Assembly (NCBI GenBank): GCA_021773835.1 | Contig: JAJFJQ010000066.1 | Span: 1-64,000, forward strand | Direction of reading: 5' to 3' | Origin: Gammaproteobacteria bacterium | GTDB taxonomy: Bacteria; Pseudomonadota; Gammaproteobacteria; Ga0077536 | DNA length: 64,000 bases | Shown: one piece after another, positions 38,456 to 47,903 of the stretch | Layout: every line of letters starts with the position of its first letter | Numbering within the stretch: the stretch's first letter is position 1 | Made by a program: the position numbers and the translations under genes | Notes under the pieces: model-generated | Databases searched by the model: none | Told to the model about the DNA's origin: nothing | Seen by the model: only the letters and a program-made list of their open reading frames with translations

Positions 38456-40348
38456 TTAAGCGGATTGAGCGAGCGTCAATTGTCGTTTTTTCAAATACAC
38501 CAACAAAAGTGAAATCGCGGCTGGCGTGACCCCGGAGATACGTGAGGCTTGACCAATTGTGGTCGGCCGGTGGTCCGATAGTTTTTGTTGAATCTCGTGC
38601 GACAGACCGCGTACATCGAAATAGTCGACCTCGCGTGGTAGCGCCGTATTTTCGTTGCGCAGGTGCTTTTCGATTTCGTCATGTTGGCGCTCGAGGTATC
38701 CGGAGTAACGTGCCTCGATTTCAAGTTGCTCAATGACGTCTACCGCGCTCACCCCAGGTCCGGCGCCGGGTAAGGTCATTAGGCCCCGGTAGTCGATCTC
38801 TGGTCGGCGCAATAAATCCGCCAAACTTTGTTCCTTACGCAATGGTTTCCCGAATACGGCGCAGGCGTCGGCGTCGGATAATTTTGCCGGCGACATCCAA
38901 GTCGCCCGGAGTCGCGATTGCTCGGACTCCAACAGCTCGCGTTTGGCCTCAAATCGATGCCATCGTTCGTCACCAACCAGACCCATGGTTCGTCCGATTG
39001 GGGTCAAACGCAGGTCAGCGTTATCTTCTCTGAGCAGTAGTCGATACTCGGCGCGACTGGTGAACATCCGATACGGCTCACTCGTGCCCCGCGTTACCAA
39101 GTCGTCTATCAAAACACCGAGGTAGGCCTCATCACGCCGGGGATACCAGGGATCGGCATCGCGCACGCGTAAGGCGGCATTAAGCCCGGCGAGTAAGCCC
39201 TGGGCCGCGGCCTCCTCATAGCCGGTAGTGCCGTTGATCTGACCGGCGAAATAAAGCCCTGTTATCTGTTTTGTTTCCAACCATGGGTAAATGTCGCGCG
39301 GATCAAAATAATCGTACTCGATCGCGTAGCCAGGACGGGTGATATGGGCATTTTCGAATCCATGAATGCTACGTACGAGGTCGTACTGGACGTCGAACGG
39401 AAGGCTCGTCGAGATCCCGTTGGGGTAGATTTCATCGGTATTGAGGCCCTCCGGTTCGACGAATATTTGGTGTGACGTTCTATCGGCGAATCGAGTTACC
39501 TTATCTTCGATAGAGGGGCAGTAACGCGGCCCGACCCCCTCAATGCTACCGTTGAACATCGGGGAGCGGTCGATACCGCGCGCAATGATGTCGTGTGTGG
39601 CTTGATTGGTGTGCGTGATGTGGCAATCGACTTGAGCTGGGTGCTGTGCCCGGTCACCGAGGAAGGAAAAGACAGGCACCGGATCATCACCGGGTTGGCG
39701 TTCCAGCACATCGAAATTTACCGTACGGCCGTCAATACGCGGCGGCGTGCCAGTCTTCAAACGCCCAACTCGAAACGGTCGCTCGCGTAAGCGCGCCGCA
39801 AGGGTGTTGGCAGGCGGGTCACCCGCGCGGCCCGCGGCATAGTTTGCCTCGCCCAAATGAATCAAGCCCCCGAGGAAGGTACCGACCGTCATCACAACCG
39901 TGGCGCCGCGAAATTTCAGACCCATTTGGGTGACGACCCCAGCCACCGCATCGGCTTCAATGATCAAGTCATCCACGGTCTGCTGGAATAACGTTAAATG
40001 CGGTTGGTTTTCGAGTACCTGCCGGGCGAAATTTCGGTAGAGTGCGCGGTCGATCTGCGCTCGAGTTGCCCGCACAGCGGGGCCTTTACTTGCATTCAAC
40101 CGCCGGAACTGGATCCCGCAATGGTCGGCGCCGCGCGCCATGAACCCACCGAGCGCGTCAATTTCGCGAACCAAATGCCCCTTCCCAATACCGCCGATCG
40201 CCGGATTACATGACATCTGACCCAAGGCGTCGATGCTCTGGCTCAACAGCAAGGTCTCTGCACCCATACGCGCGCTCGCTAGGGCGGCCTCAGTGCCCGC
40301 ATGGCCACCGCCGACGACGATCACGTCAAAATGTTTTGGATGTTCCAT
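38456..40348 (-). CDS. mnmG: tRNA uridine-5-carboxymethylaminomethyl modification enzyme MnmG
   Basis: 630-residue FAD enzyme that with MnmE modifies the wobble U of several tRNAs. The FAD fingerprint [19 protein letters not shown] is at about 9-27. [20 protein letters not shown] and the C-terminal helical domain ([30 protein letters not shown] in part) are family signatures. mnmG often marks the origin region in Gammaproteobacteria, but no DnaA-box cluster was seen in the gaps nearby. Confidence 0.98.
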   Translation of the reverse strand: MEHPKHFDVIVVGGGHAGTEAALASARMGAETLLLSQSIDALGQMSCNPAIGGIGKGHLVREIDALGGFMARGADHCGIQFRRLNASKGPAVRATRAQIDRALYRNFARQVLENQPHLTLFQQTVDDLIIEADAVAGVVTQMGLKFRGATVVMTVGTFLGGLIHLGEANYAAGRAGDPPANTLAARLRERPFRVGRLKTGTPPRIDGRTVNFDVLERQPGDDPVPVFSFLGDRAQHPAQVDCHITHTNQATHDIIARGIDRSPMFNGSIEGVGPRYCPSIEDKVTRFADRTSHQIFVEPEGLNTDEIYPNGISTSLPFDVQYDLVRSIHGFENAHITRPGYAIEYDYFDPRDIYPWLETKQITGLYFAGQINGTTGYEEAAAQGLLAGLNAALRVRDADPWYPRRDEAYLGVLIDDLVTRGTSEPYRMFTSRAEYRLLLREDNADLRLTPIGRTMGLVGDERWHRFEAKRELLESEQSRLRATWMSPAKLSDADACAVFGKPLRKEQSLADLLRRPEIDYRGLMTLPGAGPGVSAVDVIEQLEIEARYSGYLERQHDEIEKHLRNENTALPREVDYFDVRGLSHEIQQKLSDHRPTTIGQASRISGVTPAAISLLLVYLKKRQLTLAQSA

Positions 40349-40446
40349 GGTCGACCCGGGTGCAATAGGGGGCCGTGATTATACCGGCGAATGGTGAATT
40401 AAACGAAAATACGCTCGCCACCGAAGCGGTCCCGGCAAGCGGGCAG

Positions 40447-40980
40447 CTACATCGAATCTCGATGCTGCTCTTTCAACTTGCGGTAGTGCTTGAAGCTCCA
40501 ATCGATATAACCAATATCCTTGTCGGTCAACGGACGCACCTGACGCGCTGGCGATCCGGCGTACAGGAATCCAGAAACAAGCCGCTTGCCCGGGGTAACC
40601 AGGCTGCCCGCGCCCACTATCACATCATGTTCGATCACCGCGTGGTCCATCACTGTCGATCCCATACCAATTAGGCAGTGGTCATCGATTCGACATCCGT
40701 GTAGCAAGACCTTATGTCCGACGGTGATCTCGGCCCCTATCTCGAGCGGCGACCCACCAGGCGCAAGTATGCTGTCGCTATTGACGTGGAGAACACTACC
40801 GTCTTGGATGTTGCTATGGGCACCGATCGTTATGGTGTTCACGTCGCCCCGGATCACCACATATGGCAGCACAAACACTTCAGCGGCGATTGCCACCTCG
40901 CCAATGATGAGCGCCGTGGGATCGATAAAAGCACTCGGGTCGATCTTTGGCTCGGCGCCACAAAAGTTTCGAATTGTCAT
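40447..40980 (-). CDS. gamma-carbonic anhydrase family protein (YrdA-like)
   Basis: 177-residue left-handed beta-helix protein of hexapeptide repeats (IGEVAI, VVIRGDVN). The three zinc-binding histidines are H65, H89 and H94, in the order of active gamma-carbonic anhydrases. A 10-residue insertion (about 68-78, SDSILAPGGS) after H65 lengthens one turn. The ATG has GGAG 5 nt upstream; an in-frame start 84 bp earlier is not supported. Whether it hydrates CO2 is uncertain, since many YrdA proteins show no measured activity. Confidence 0.9.
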   Translation of the reverse strand: MTIRNFCGAEPKIDPSAFIDPTALIIGEVAIAAEVFVLPYVVIRGDVNTITIGAHSNIQDGSVLHVNSDSILAPGGSPLEIGAEITVGHKVLLHGCRIDDHCLIGMGSTVMDHAVIEHDVIVGAGSLVTPGKRLVSGFLYAGSPARQVRPLTDKDIGYIDWSFKHYRKLKEQHRDSM

Positions 40981-41437
40981 AGGTTCTCCGACCGGCCGAT
41001 TCGGTCCGCATAGTACGCGAATGCGGAGCCCACGGGCCACTTTCCTCACGCGCTGGCGCGGCACCGCTAACTTCCCAGCCGATATTTAAGTACTCGCCAT
41101 CGGGCTAAGCCGGTTATGCTGCGATCTTATATCGAGGGAACTACGCCCGCACAGATTGACTGTTCGGCGTTCGCAATCATTACAAATTCGTAATCTTTTG
41201 ATCGCGAAACTAATCGCGTGTCATGTTGTCAAGCTGACTATTGACGAATTTGTGAAGCTATGGAAAATTTGCGCGCCGTCGAGTCAGAGAAAAACTAACA
41301 GCCCGCCGAGGGCGGAGGATTGCAACTCGGGCCCACTGATACGTGTCCCGATGTTGCATGAATGGCAGGCACTGCCATCGCCTCACCGAACACCGGACTG
41401 GAAAAAAACAGCGCCTTGAAGCGCATTAGAAGCTACC

Positions 41438-41454
41438 CTAGCGAGTCGCGCTAG
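41438..41454. repeat. small inverted repeat before the GldA-like gene
   Basis: CTAGCG-AGTCG-CGCTAG lies 23 bp upstream of the ATG at 41477. The gap 40981-41476 (~500 bp) holds no gene I can support, and no convincing -35/-10 pair. The dyad may be an operator or leader hairpin. Confidence 0.3.
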
Positions 41455-41476
41455 CAGGGCATTGAGGCCATATTTT

Positions 41477-42448
41477 ATGGAAAACCTGATTTCAGTTAAG
41501 GGCTTGCACAAGCACTTCGGTAACTTAGTCGCAGTCGACGGTATCGATTTGGAAGTCCAACAAGGCGAAGTGCTCGGCTTCCTTGGCCCCAATGGTGCAG
41601 GAAAGTCGACTAGCATGAAAATGATAACCGGCTATCTCGCACCGACAGCTGGTTCCATAAGCGTTTGTGGACATGACGTTGCAATCGACCCGATCGCCGC
41701 CAAAACCTGCATTGGCTATCTACCCGAAGGCGCGCCAGCCTACGGCGAGATGACACCAAGCTCGTTCCTTAGTTTCGTCGCCGACATTCGTGGCTTGGGC
41801 GGCAAAACAAAGACCAATGCGATCGCAAGAGCAGTTGAGCAAATTAATCTTGAAGGCGTCATGCACCAACCAATCGAAACCTTATCGAAGGGGTTCAAGC
41901 GACGGGTCGGGCTGGCCCAAGCGATCCTACACGACCCCAAGGTCTTGATTTTGGACGAGCCGACCGACGGCTTGGATCCGAATCAGAAGCATGAAGTTCG
42001 AAGCTTGATCAAGGAAATGGCGGCACAAAAAGCCATCGTGATCTCGACCCATATTCTTGAGGAAGTCGACGCGGTGTGCAGCCGCGCCGTCATAATCGCC
42101 AAAGGTCGGCTGCTGTTTTCGGGGACCCCGGCCGAATTCGCCGCCCACTCCTACTACCACAACGCAGTGACCTTAAGCGTGGCGTCCGACATCAGCGCTA
42201 CGGTCGAAAAGACGCTTGCCGTGTTGGCGGACGTATCCGGAATTGAATCAGCGACCACTGACCGAGACATGACCCGAGTCACTGTCATCCCGAAAGAGAA
42301 CCGGTCGATCGTTGGGAGCATTCACAATTGTATTCGGCAGCACGAATGGGAAGTCGACGAATTGTTTGTCGAACCCGGCCGGCTCGATGAAGTATTTCGC
42401 ACGCTAACCACAAAATCAGAGAGCACAGGCGAGGAGACCCGCACATGA
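41477..42448 (+). CDS. ABC transporter ATP-binding protein, GldA-like
   Basis: 323-residue ATPase. Walker A GPNGAGKS (about 38-45), signature region LSKGFKRRVGLAQAIL, Walker B VLILDEPTDGLDPNQ and the switch His are present. A ~90-residue C-terminal extension fits drug/gliding-type ABC-2 ATPases. It overlaps the permease gene by 4 bp (ATGA). The set ATPase, permease, GldG-like and DUF4340 (41477-46260) is a recurring cluster outside gliding bacteria; substrate unknown. Confidence 0.92.
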   Translation: MENLISVKGLHKHFGNLVAVDGIDLEVQQGEVLGFLGPNGAGKSTSMKMITGYLAPTAGSISVCGHDVAIDPIAAKTCIGYLPEGAPAYGEMTPSSFLSFVADIRGLGGKTKTNAIARAVEQINLEGVMHQPIETLSKGFKRRVGLAQAILHDPKVLILDEPTDGLDPNQKHEVRSLIKEMAAQKAIVISTHILEEVDAVCSRAVIIAKGRLLFSGTPAEFAAHSYYHNAVTLSVASDISATVEKTLAVLADVSGIESATTDRDMTRVTVIPKENRSIVGSIHNCIRQHEWEVDELFVEPGRLDEVFRTLTTKSESTGEETRT

Positions 42449-43179
42449 GTCGCACGCTGACTATTCTAAAGCGCGAACTTGGCGCTTATTTTGCAACGCC
42501 CGTCGCGTACGTATTCATTGTGATTTTTTTGCTGTTAACTGGTGTGTTCACGTTCCACATCGGTGAACTATACGAGCGTAATCAGGCGGACTTAGAGCCG
42601 TTTTTTCGGTTTCATCCGTGGCTTTATATGCTCTTGATCCCAGCGATTTCAATGCGCCTGTGGTCGGAGGAACGCAAGGCGGGCACGCTTGAGCTGTTGA
42701 TGACATTGCCGATTTCGCTAGTTGAAGCGGTGATCGGAAAATTTCTTGCTGCATGGTGCTTTACTGCGATCGCACTCGCCTTAACCTTCCCCGTTTGGAT
42801 CACAATTAACTATTTAGGTGATCCGGACAATACCGTCATCATCGCCGGTTATCTGGGTAGCTTGTTGCTCGCCGGTGGCTGCCTTGCTATCGGCTCGTTT
42901 ATTTCTGCGCTCACGAAAAACCAGGTGATCGCGTTTGTCATTAGTTTTGTGATCTGCTTTTTATTCAATCTAAGCGGATTCCCACTGGTATTAGACATGT
43001 TCAGTTCATGGGCGCCACAGGCAATCGTCGACGTAATTAGCTCGTTCAGTTTTCTGACCCATTTCGAGTCGATCCTGCGAGGAGTTGTCGATATCCGTGA
43101 CATTATATTTTTCGGGACTTTGATTGCCTTCTTTTTGTACGCCAATGTTCTCGCCATCGAAGCGAAGAAAGGTAGTTGA
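42445..43179 (+). CDS. ABC-2 type permease, GldF-like
   Basis: 244-residue membrane protein with six transmembrane segments. The RELGAYFATPVAYVFIVIFLLLTG start and MRLWSEERKAGTLELLMTLPIS segment are hallmarks of the GldF/NosY-type ABC-2 permease. It is translationally coupled to the ATPase upstream and 25 bp before the GldG-like gene. Confidence 0.93.
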   Translation: MSRTLTILKRELGAYFATPVAYVFIVIFLLLTGVFTFHIGELYERNQADLEPFFRFHPWLYMLLIPAISMRLWSEERKAGTLELLMTLPISLVEAVIGKFLAAWCFTAIALALTFPVWITINYLGDPDNTVIIAGYLGSLLLAGGCLAIGSFISALTKNQVIAFVISFVICFLFNLSGFPLVLDMFSSWAPQAIVDVISSFSFLTHFESILRGVVDIRDIIFFGTLIAFFLYANVLAIEAKKGS

Positions 43180-43204
43180 GCTCAACTCGGAGTGAAGTCA
43201 TAGC

Positions 43205-45100
43205 ATGAATAACAAATTTCTCACGGGAACAGGCCTAGTCGTTGCACTTGTGCTATTTCTCGGTATCAATATCATTGCGAATAACACGCTAACCAGCCAA
43301 CGCCTTGATGTCACCGAAGGCTCGTTGCATACGCTGTCAGAAGGCACGCGGAATATTCTCAATGCGATCGATGAACCGATTACGATCCGCTACTATTTTT
43401 CGGCCAAGCAGTTTACCGAAGCCCCCGAGTTCGCAACCCACGGCAAACGAGTACGCGACCTTCTAGACGAATACGTCGCGGCTAGTCGAGGAAAGATCAA
43501 CTTGCTGGTGATCGATCCAGAGCCGTTCTCCGAAGCAGAAGACCAGGCAACGGGATTTGGGATCCAGGCGATCCCATTGAGCGCGAGCGGGGAAAGAGCC
43601 TACCTGGGCTTGGTCGGGACGAATACAATCGATGACGAGATACCGATGCCTATTCTGAGTCCCGAGCGCGAAGGTGCTCTCGAATACGACCTGACAAAAA
43701 TGGTCTACACCTTGTCGAACCCTACGAAACGGGTGATCGGCCTGCTTTCGGGATTGCCTGTAGTAACGACGCAACAGAACCCTATGACTGGTCGACCGTC
43801 GAGCCAGGAATGGGCCGTAATTACGCTACTACGTGAGGTCTACGATATAAGAGAACTCGATGAAGCTAATCCGAATCTCACAGATGACATTGACACACTG
43901 GTGATCATCCATCCCAAAGATTTCTCTGATCAAACCCTCTATGCGATCGATCAATTTGTCATTAAGGGCGGTAGAGCGATCGTTTTCGTTGACCCATTTG
44001 CGGAGACCGATCGACCTGAACGTGATCCTAATGCGCCCCAGACAATGCCGGTGGTCAATTCAAGCCTAGAACCGATCTTCGCGAAGTGGGGGGTCGCGAT
44101 GGAACCGAACAAAATCGCCGCGGACATCGACCTGGCCGTTCGCGTGCAGTTCCAAAGTGCAACCGGCCCGAATGAAGTGGAGTATCTACCGTGGCTGCAA
44201 CTAACTGCCGAGAATTTCAATCGCGATGACTTCATCACGACCGAACTCAATAGCGTGAACGTCGGTACGGCCGGCTCGTTGACGCAAGTCGAAGGGGCGA
44301 CGACGAACTTCACGCCGTTGCTAAATACCGGACCAAACTCCGGAATGCTCGAACGCGATGCGATTGTATTCGTGCGCGACCCCGCGGCACTATTGGAAAA
44401 TTTTGAACCGAGCGGCGGCAGCGTCACGATCGCGGCACGCATCAGTGGCGTCGTCGAGACCGCCTACCCTGACGGCAAGCCGCTCGATGAGCTAGCCGAG
44501 AAAATAGATCCCGAGCCGGACGCCGGGTTTACTGCGAAATCAGCCGCGCCGATCAACGTCATCGTCGTTGCCGATACGGATATCCTCTCGGATCGCTTTT
44601 GGGTTCGATTTCAAAGCTTTTTGGGGAGGCAGATACCCCAGGCCATCGCGAATAACGCAGACCTCTTAATCAACGGTATCGATAATCTTGGTGGCAATGA
44701 TGATCTGATCAGTTTGCGAAGTCGTGGCGAGTACTCGCGGCCATTCGGCGTCGTGCAGCAAATCAGGCGCGACGCGGAAGCCCAATTTCGCGACCAAGAG
44801 CGTGCCCTACAAGCGAAACTTGAAGAAACGGAAACAAAAATGCAGGAACTGCAACAGCAGCGCGACGAAGGCGGTAGCTACCTCCTATCACCGGAACAGC
44901 GGGTCGAAATCGAGTCGTTTCGTACGGAGCAATTGAAAACTCGAAAGGAACTTCGCGCAGTGCAGCACAACCTGCAGCGGAACATCGAAAAACTCGGTAC
45001 AACACTTAAGTTCATCAACGTTGGCCTGGTGCCGATGCTCATTTCGATTTTCGCCATCGGAATCAGCGTCTACCGATCACGCCACCAAAACTCAAACTAG
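43205..45100 (+). CDS. GldG-family ABC auxiliary protein
   Basis: 631-residue protein with an N-terminal membrane segment (about 7-27), a large periplasmic ABC_transp_aux region (RLDVTEGSLHTLSEGT, TIRYYFS, KRVIGLLSGLPV), a coiled coil (about 525-605, Gln/Glu/Leu-rich) and a C-terminal membrane segment (VGLVPMLISIFAIGISVY). The family partners GldA/GldF. It probably forms the periplasmic part of the complex. It ends 5 bp before the DUF4340 gene. Confidence 0.92.
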   Translation: MNNKFLTGTGLVVALVLFLGINIIANNTLTSQRLDVTEGSLHTLSEGTRNILNAIDEPITIRYYFSAKQFTEAPEFATHGKRVRDLLDEYVAASRGKINLLVIDPEPFSEAEDQATGFGIQAIPLSASGERAYLGLVGTNTIDDEIPMPILSPEREGALEYDLTKMVYTLSNPTKRVIGLLSGLPVVTTQQNPMTGRPSSQEWAVITLLREVYDIRELDEANPNLTDDIDTLVIIHPKDFSDQTLYAIDQFVIKGGRAIVFVDPFAETDRPERDPNAPQTMPVVNSSLEPIFAKWGVAMEPNKIAADIDLAVRVQFQSATGPNEVEYLPWLQLTAENFNRDDFITTELNSVNVGTAGSLTQVEGATTNFTPLLNTGPNSGMLERDAIVFVRDPAALLENFEPSGGSVTIAARISGVVETAYPDGKPLDELAEKIDPEPDAGFTAKSAAPINVIVVADTDILSDRFWVRFQSFLGRQIPQAIANNADLLINGIDNLGGNDDLISLRSRGEYSRPFGVVQQIRRDAEAQFRDQERALQAKLEETETKMQELQQQRDEGGSYLLSPEQRVEIESFRTEQLKTRKELRAVQHNLQRNIEKLGTTLKFINVGLVPMLISIFAIGISVYRSRHQNSN

Positions 45101-45105
45101 CCGCT

Positions 45106-46260
45106 ATGAGCAGTCGTAATTTAATAATCGCAATCGCAACGATCGCCGTGGTCGTCATGGCTTGGAAAATCTCGCAGCAAAAGGCACCGGAGACCGAACT
45201 CGCCACCGACCGGCTTTACCCTGCGTTGTTCGATCAACTGAATGACGCGAACCGCGTATCCATAAAAACCACGGAGCACAACACCGAGCTGGCCAAACTC
45301 AATGACGAATGGGTGGTGGCAAATCGAGACAACTTCCCGGCGGAATTTACCGCCATAAAAAGCACGCTGCTAAACATTGCTCAGGTCTCCGTAATTGAAC
45401 GGAAAACGTCGAAGCCGGAATTTTACGAGAAAATCGGCGTTGCTGGGATCGAGCAAGCCGACAGTAATTCGGTACTCGTCCAGGTAGAAGACGCAAATGG
45501 AAATGAGTTGGCGTCGGTCGTGATTGGTAACGAACGGGACGGGAGCAACCTGGAGACACCGAACTATTATGTACGCAAGGCTAAAGAAGCCGTTGCGCTA
45601 CTGGTTGAAGGCGACCTAGACATCGATGACGAACCTACGGATTGGATGAATACGGAAATCGCAAACATCGAAGCGAAACGGATCCGGAACGTCACTATCG
45701 ATCGACCGGATGACAAACCGATAGTCGCTTCGAAGGAATCCCACAACGACCCCTACCTGGCACTAGAGGGCATTCCGGCCGGCTTCGTGGCGACCTCGCG
45801 ATCCTCTGTTTCTGCTTACGGCGGTCTACTATTGAACCTGAAATTCGAGGACGTAGCCGCCGTTACAAAAGTTCACGGGCTCGAACCACAAAATGTCGCG
45901 AAAGTGCAGACATTTGATGGGATGGTTGCAACCGTTGAACAATTTAACATCGACGAAGACGCTTATATCCGATTTCACTTTGCCTTCGATCCCGACATCG
46001 TGATCGCGCCACCTGAAGTTCCTGAAGGGATCGCGGCGGCGCTGGACTCTCTAAATAAGAAAGACGATCCGTCCAAAGATAATGAGCCGGAAGAAGAAGT
46101 TTCCGTGGAAGACGAGGTGGGCACACTAAACGCTAAAGTTAGCGACTGGGTCTATAAGATCCCTGAGTACAAAGTGCGATTGCTCGATAAGAAATTCGAC
46201 GAATTGATCAAACCCGAGGAAGGTGAGAAAAAGCCCACTGAGGAGGCCAAGGACAAATAG
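45106..46260 (+). CDS. DUF4340 domain-containing protein
   Basis: 384-residue protein with one N-terminal membrane anchor (about 4-20) and a periplasmic DUF4340 domain of repeated beta segments (ATDRLYPALFDQLNDANRVS, YVRKAKEAVALLVEGDL). A Lys/Glu-rich, low-complexity stretch lies at ~315-345 and a charged tail ends the protein. DUF4340 always accompanies GldG-like ABC systems; the role is unknown. Convergent with the hypothetical gene at 46293. Confidence 0.9.
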   Translation: MSSRNLIIAIATIAVVVMAWKISQQKAPETELATDRLYPALFDQLNDANRVSIKTTEHNTELAKLNDEWVVANRDNFPAEFTAIKSTLLNIAQVSVIERKTSKPEFYEKIGVAGIEQADSNSVLVQVEDANGNELASVVIGNERDGSNLETPNYYVRKAKEAVALLVEGDLDIDDEPTDWMNTEIANIEAKRIRNVTIDRPDDKPIVASKESHNDPYLALEGIPAGFVATSRSSVSAYGGLLLNLKFEDVAAVTKVHGLEPQNVAKVQTFDGMVATVEQFNIDEDAYIRFHFAFDPDIVIAPPEVPEGIAAALDSLNKKDDPSKDNEPEEEVSVEDEVGTLNAKVSDWVYKIPEYKVRLLDKKFDELIKPEEGEKKPTEEAKDK

Positions 46261-46292
46261 GAATTACGCCGCCGGCGCTGCGTTTATTACTG

Positions 46293-46856
46293 TTAATTGA
46301 TCGCTAGACTTGAAGAATTGCTCGGCAAGGCCGGGGTCGCTCTACGCAAAACATTCCACGCCTGCGAACTACCTGTGTCGCGCCATAGTTGATAAGCGCT
46401 TAGCGGGTCAATACACCAATCGTGTTCGTCTTCTTCCCGCATAGCCTGCAGGACATCCATCACTTCGACGAAGAAATCCGCCAACATTCCGAATAGTGGA
46501 TCGTTCCTGCAACCCCAGTATTGTTGGTACGCCGCCTGACCGACTTTGACGAAGTAGGAAATGGGTAGATTGCGCGTAATCGCCTGTTCCGGAAATAGGC
46601 CCGCGAACATTAGGCACTGATCACCCACAAGCCGCAGATCTTCAATTTCATCCACATTTTGCTCGGCCGAATTTTGTCGTAAGGCTGACGCGTCAAAACC
46701 ATGCTCAAGCGCAGAAGTTTTGGTTGTCCGGAATAAAACGCGCACCAGGTATTCTTCCAACTCCGGATGGAGTTCAATCTTCGCAGTAAACTGGGCCCGA
46801 GCTAAGAGCGCCCGCCAACCGGCCATCTCAGCCAAATGGATGTCAATGGTTTCCAT
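46293..46856 (-). CDS. hypothetical protein, family not recognised
   Basis: 187-residue soluble, mostly alpha-helical acidic protein. There is no signal peptide or membrane segment. The central stretch LRLVGDQCLMFAGLFPEQA (about 74-92) and ISYFVKVGQAAYQQYW (about 98-113) look conserved-protein-like, and an acidic EEDEHDW follows. I do not recognise the family. It stands alone between the DUF4340 gene and glyQ, divergent from glyQ with 114 bp between. Confidence 0.7.
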   Translation of the reverse strand: METIDIHLAEMAGWRALLARAQFTAKIELHPELEEYLVRVLFRTTKTSALEHGFDASALRQNSAEQNVDEIEDLRLVGDQCLMFAGLFPEQAITRNLPISYFVKVGQAAYQQYWGCRNDPLFGMLADFFVEVMDVLQAMREEDEHDWCIDPLSAYQLWRDTGSSQAWNVLRRATPALPSNSSSLAIN

Positions 46857-46970
46857 CTCTCCGGTAGCGGCCCCAATCGACAGTTCTTTAGTCGGTAACG
46901 AATGTCACCGCATAGGCACGGACTCGGCCAAGCGATATACTGCGCGCCTTCGAACGCAATCGCAGCACCC

Positions 46971-47903
46971 ATGGCTAATTCAATCGGCCCTGCCTCGTCC
47001 TTTCAGTCACTCATCTTCCAATTGCAGTCATTCTGGAGTGCAAAAGGCTGCGTGGTGCTGCAACCCTACGACATGGAAATGGGGGCCGGCACCTTTCATC
47101 CGGCGACATTTCTGCGTGCCATCGGGCCCGAGCCATGGCGCGCGGCCTACGTTCAGCCTTCGCGGCGCCCAACCGACGGTCGCTATGGCGAGAATCCGAA
47201 CCGCCTGCAACATTATTTTCAGTTCCAGGTGCTACTAAAGCCGTCGCCAGCCGACATGCAAGATCTCTACCTCGAATCGCTCAACAGCCTCGGGATAGAC
47301 ACGCGGGTCCACGATGTCCGATTCGTTGAAGATAATTGGGAGTCACCCACCCTCGGGGCCTGGGGGCTGGGTTGGGAAGTCTGGTTGAATGGTATGGAGA
47401 TCACCCAATTCACCTACTTCCAACAAGTGGGCGGCTTGGATTGTCGTCCGGTATCCGGCGAGATCACTTACGGCCTCGAGCGTATCGCGATGTATTTACA
47501 GGAGGCCGATTCGGTCTACGATTTGGTTTGGTCGGATGCTGGCGAACACCCAGTCAGTTACGGTGATGTGTACCACCAAAATGAGGTCGAGATGTCGGCG
47601 TTTAATTTTGAGCACGCCGACGTCGACATGTTGTTCCAGCGGTTCAACGACTGCGAAACGGAAGCAACGCGACTGATCGAATTAAAACTACCGTTGCCAT
47701 CCTACGAAATGATGGTACAGGCTTCGCACACGTTCAATTTGCTCGATGCGCGGCATGCGATCTCGGTCACGGAACGCCAACGCTACATCCTCCGGGTACG
47801 GGCATTAGCCCGGGCGATAGCGGAATCCTATTACGCGGCACGGGAAACGCTCGGTTTTCCGCTGGTTGGCAAAACTCCGCAATCGCCGGAGAAAGCGTCA
47901 TGA
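46971..47903 (+). CDS. glyQ: glycyl-tRNA synthetase alpha subunit
   Basis: 310-residue alpha subunit of the bacterial heterotetrameric glycyl-tRNA synthetase, class II core. The [26 protein letters not shown] terminus (in part), [23 protein letters not shown] motif 2 region and [11 protein letters not shown] motif 3 are present. ATG 46971 matches the family start; a frame upstream is longer but not homologous. Stop overlaps glyS ATG by 4 bp. Confidence 0.98.
   Translation: MANSIGPASSFQSLIFQLQSFWSAKGCVVLQPYDMEMGAGTFHPATFLRAIGPEPWRAAYVQPSRRPTDGRYGENPNRLQHYFQFQVLLKPSPADMQDLYLESLNSLGIDTRVHDVRFVEDNWESPTLGAWGLGWEVWLNGMEITQFTYFQQVGGLDCRPVSGEITYGLERIAMYLQEADSVYDLVWSDAGEHPVSYGDVYHQNEVEMSAFNFEHADVDMLFQRFNDCETEATRLIELKLPLPSYEMMVQASHTFNLLDARHAISVTERQRYILRVRALARAIAESYYAARETLGFPLVGKTPQSPEKAS

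Noticed and set aside
41156-41419. 87-codon open frame between the carbonic anhydrase and GldA-like genes
   Set aside because: No ribosome site, no domain, odd composition; the gap looks non-coding.
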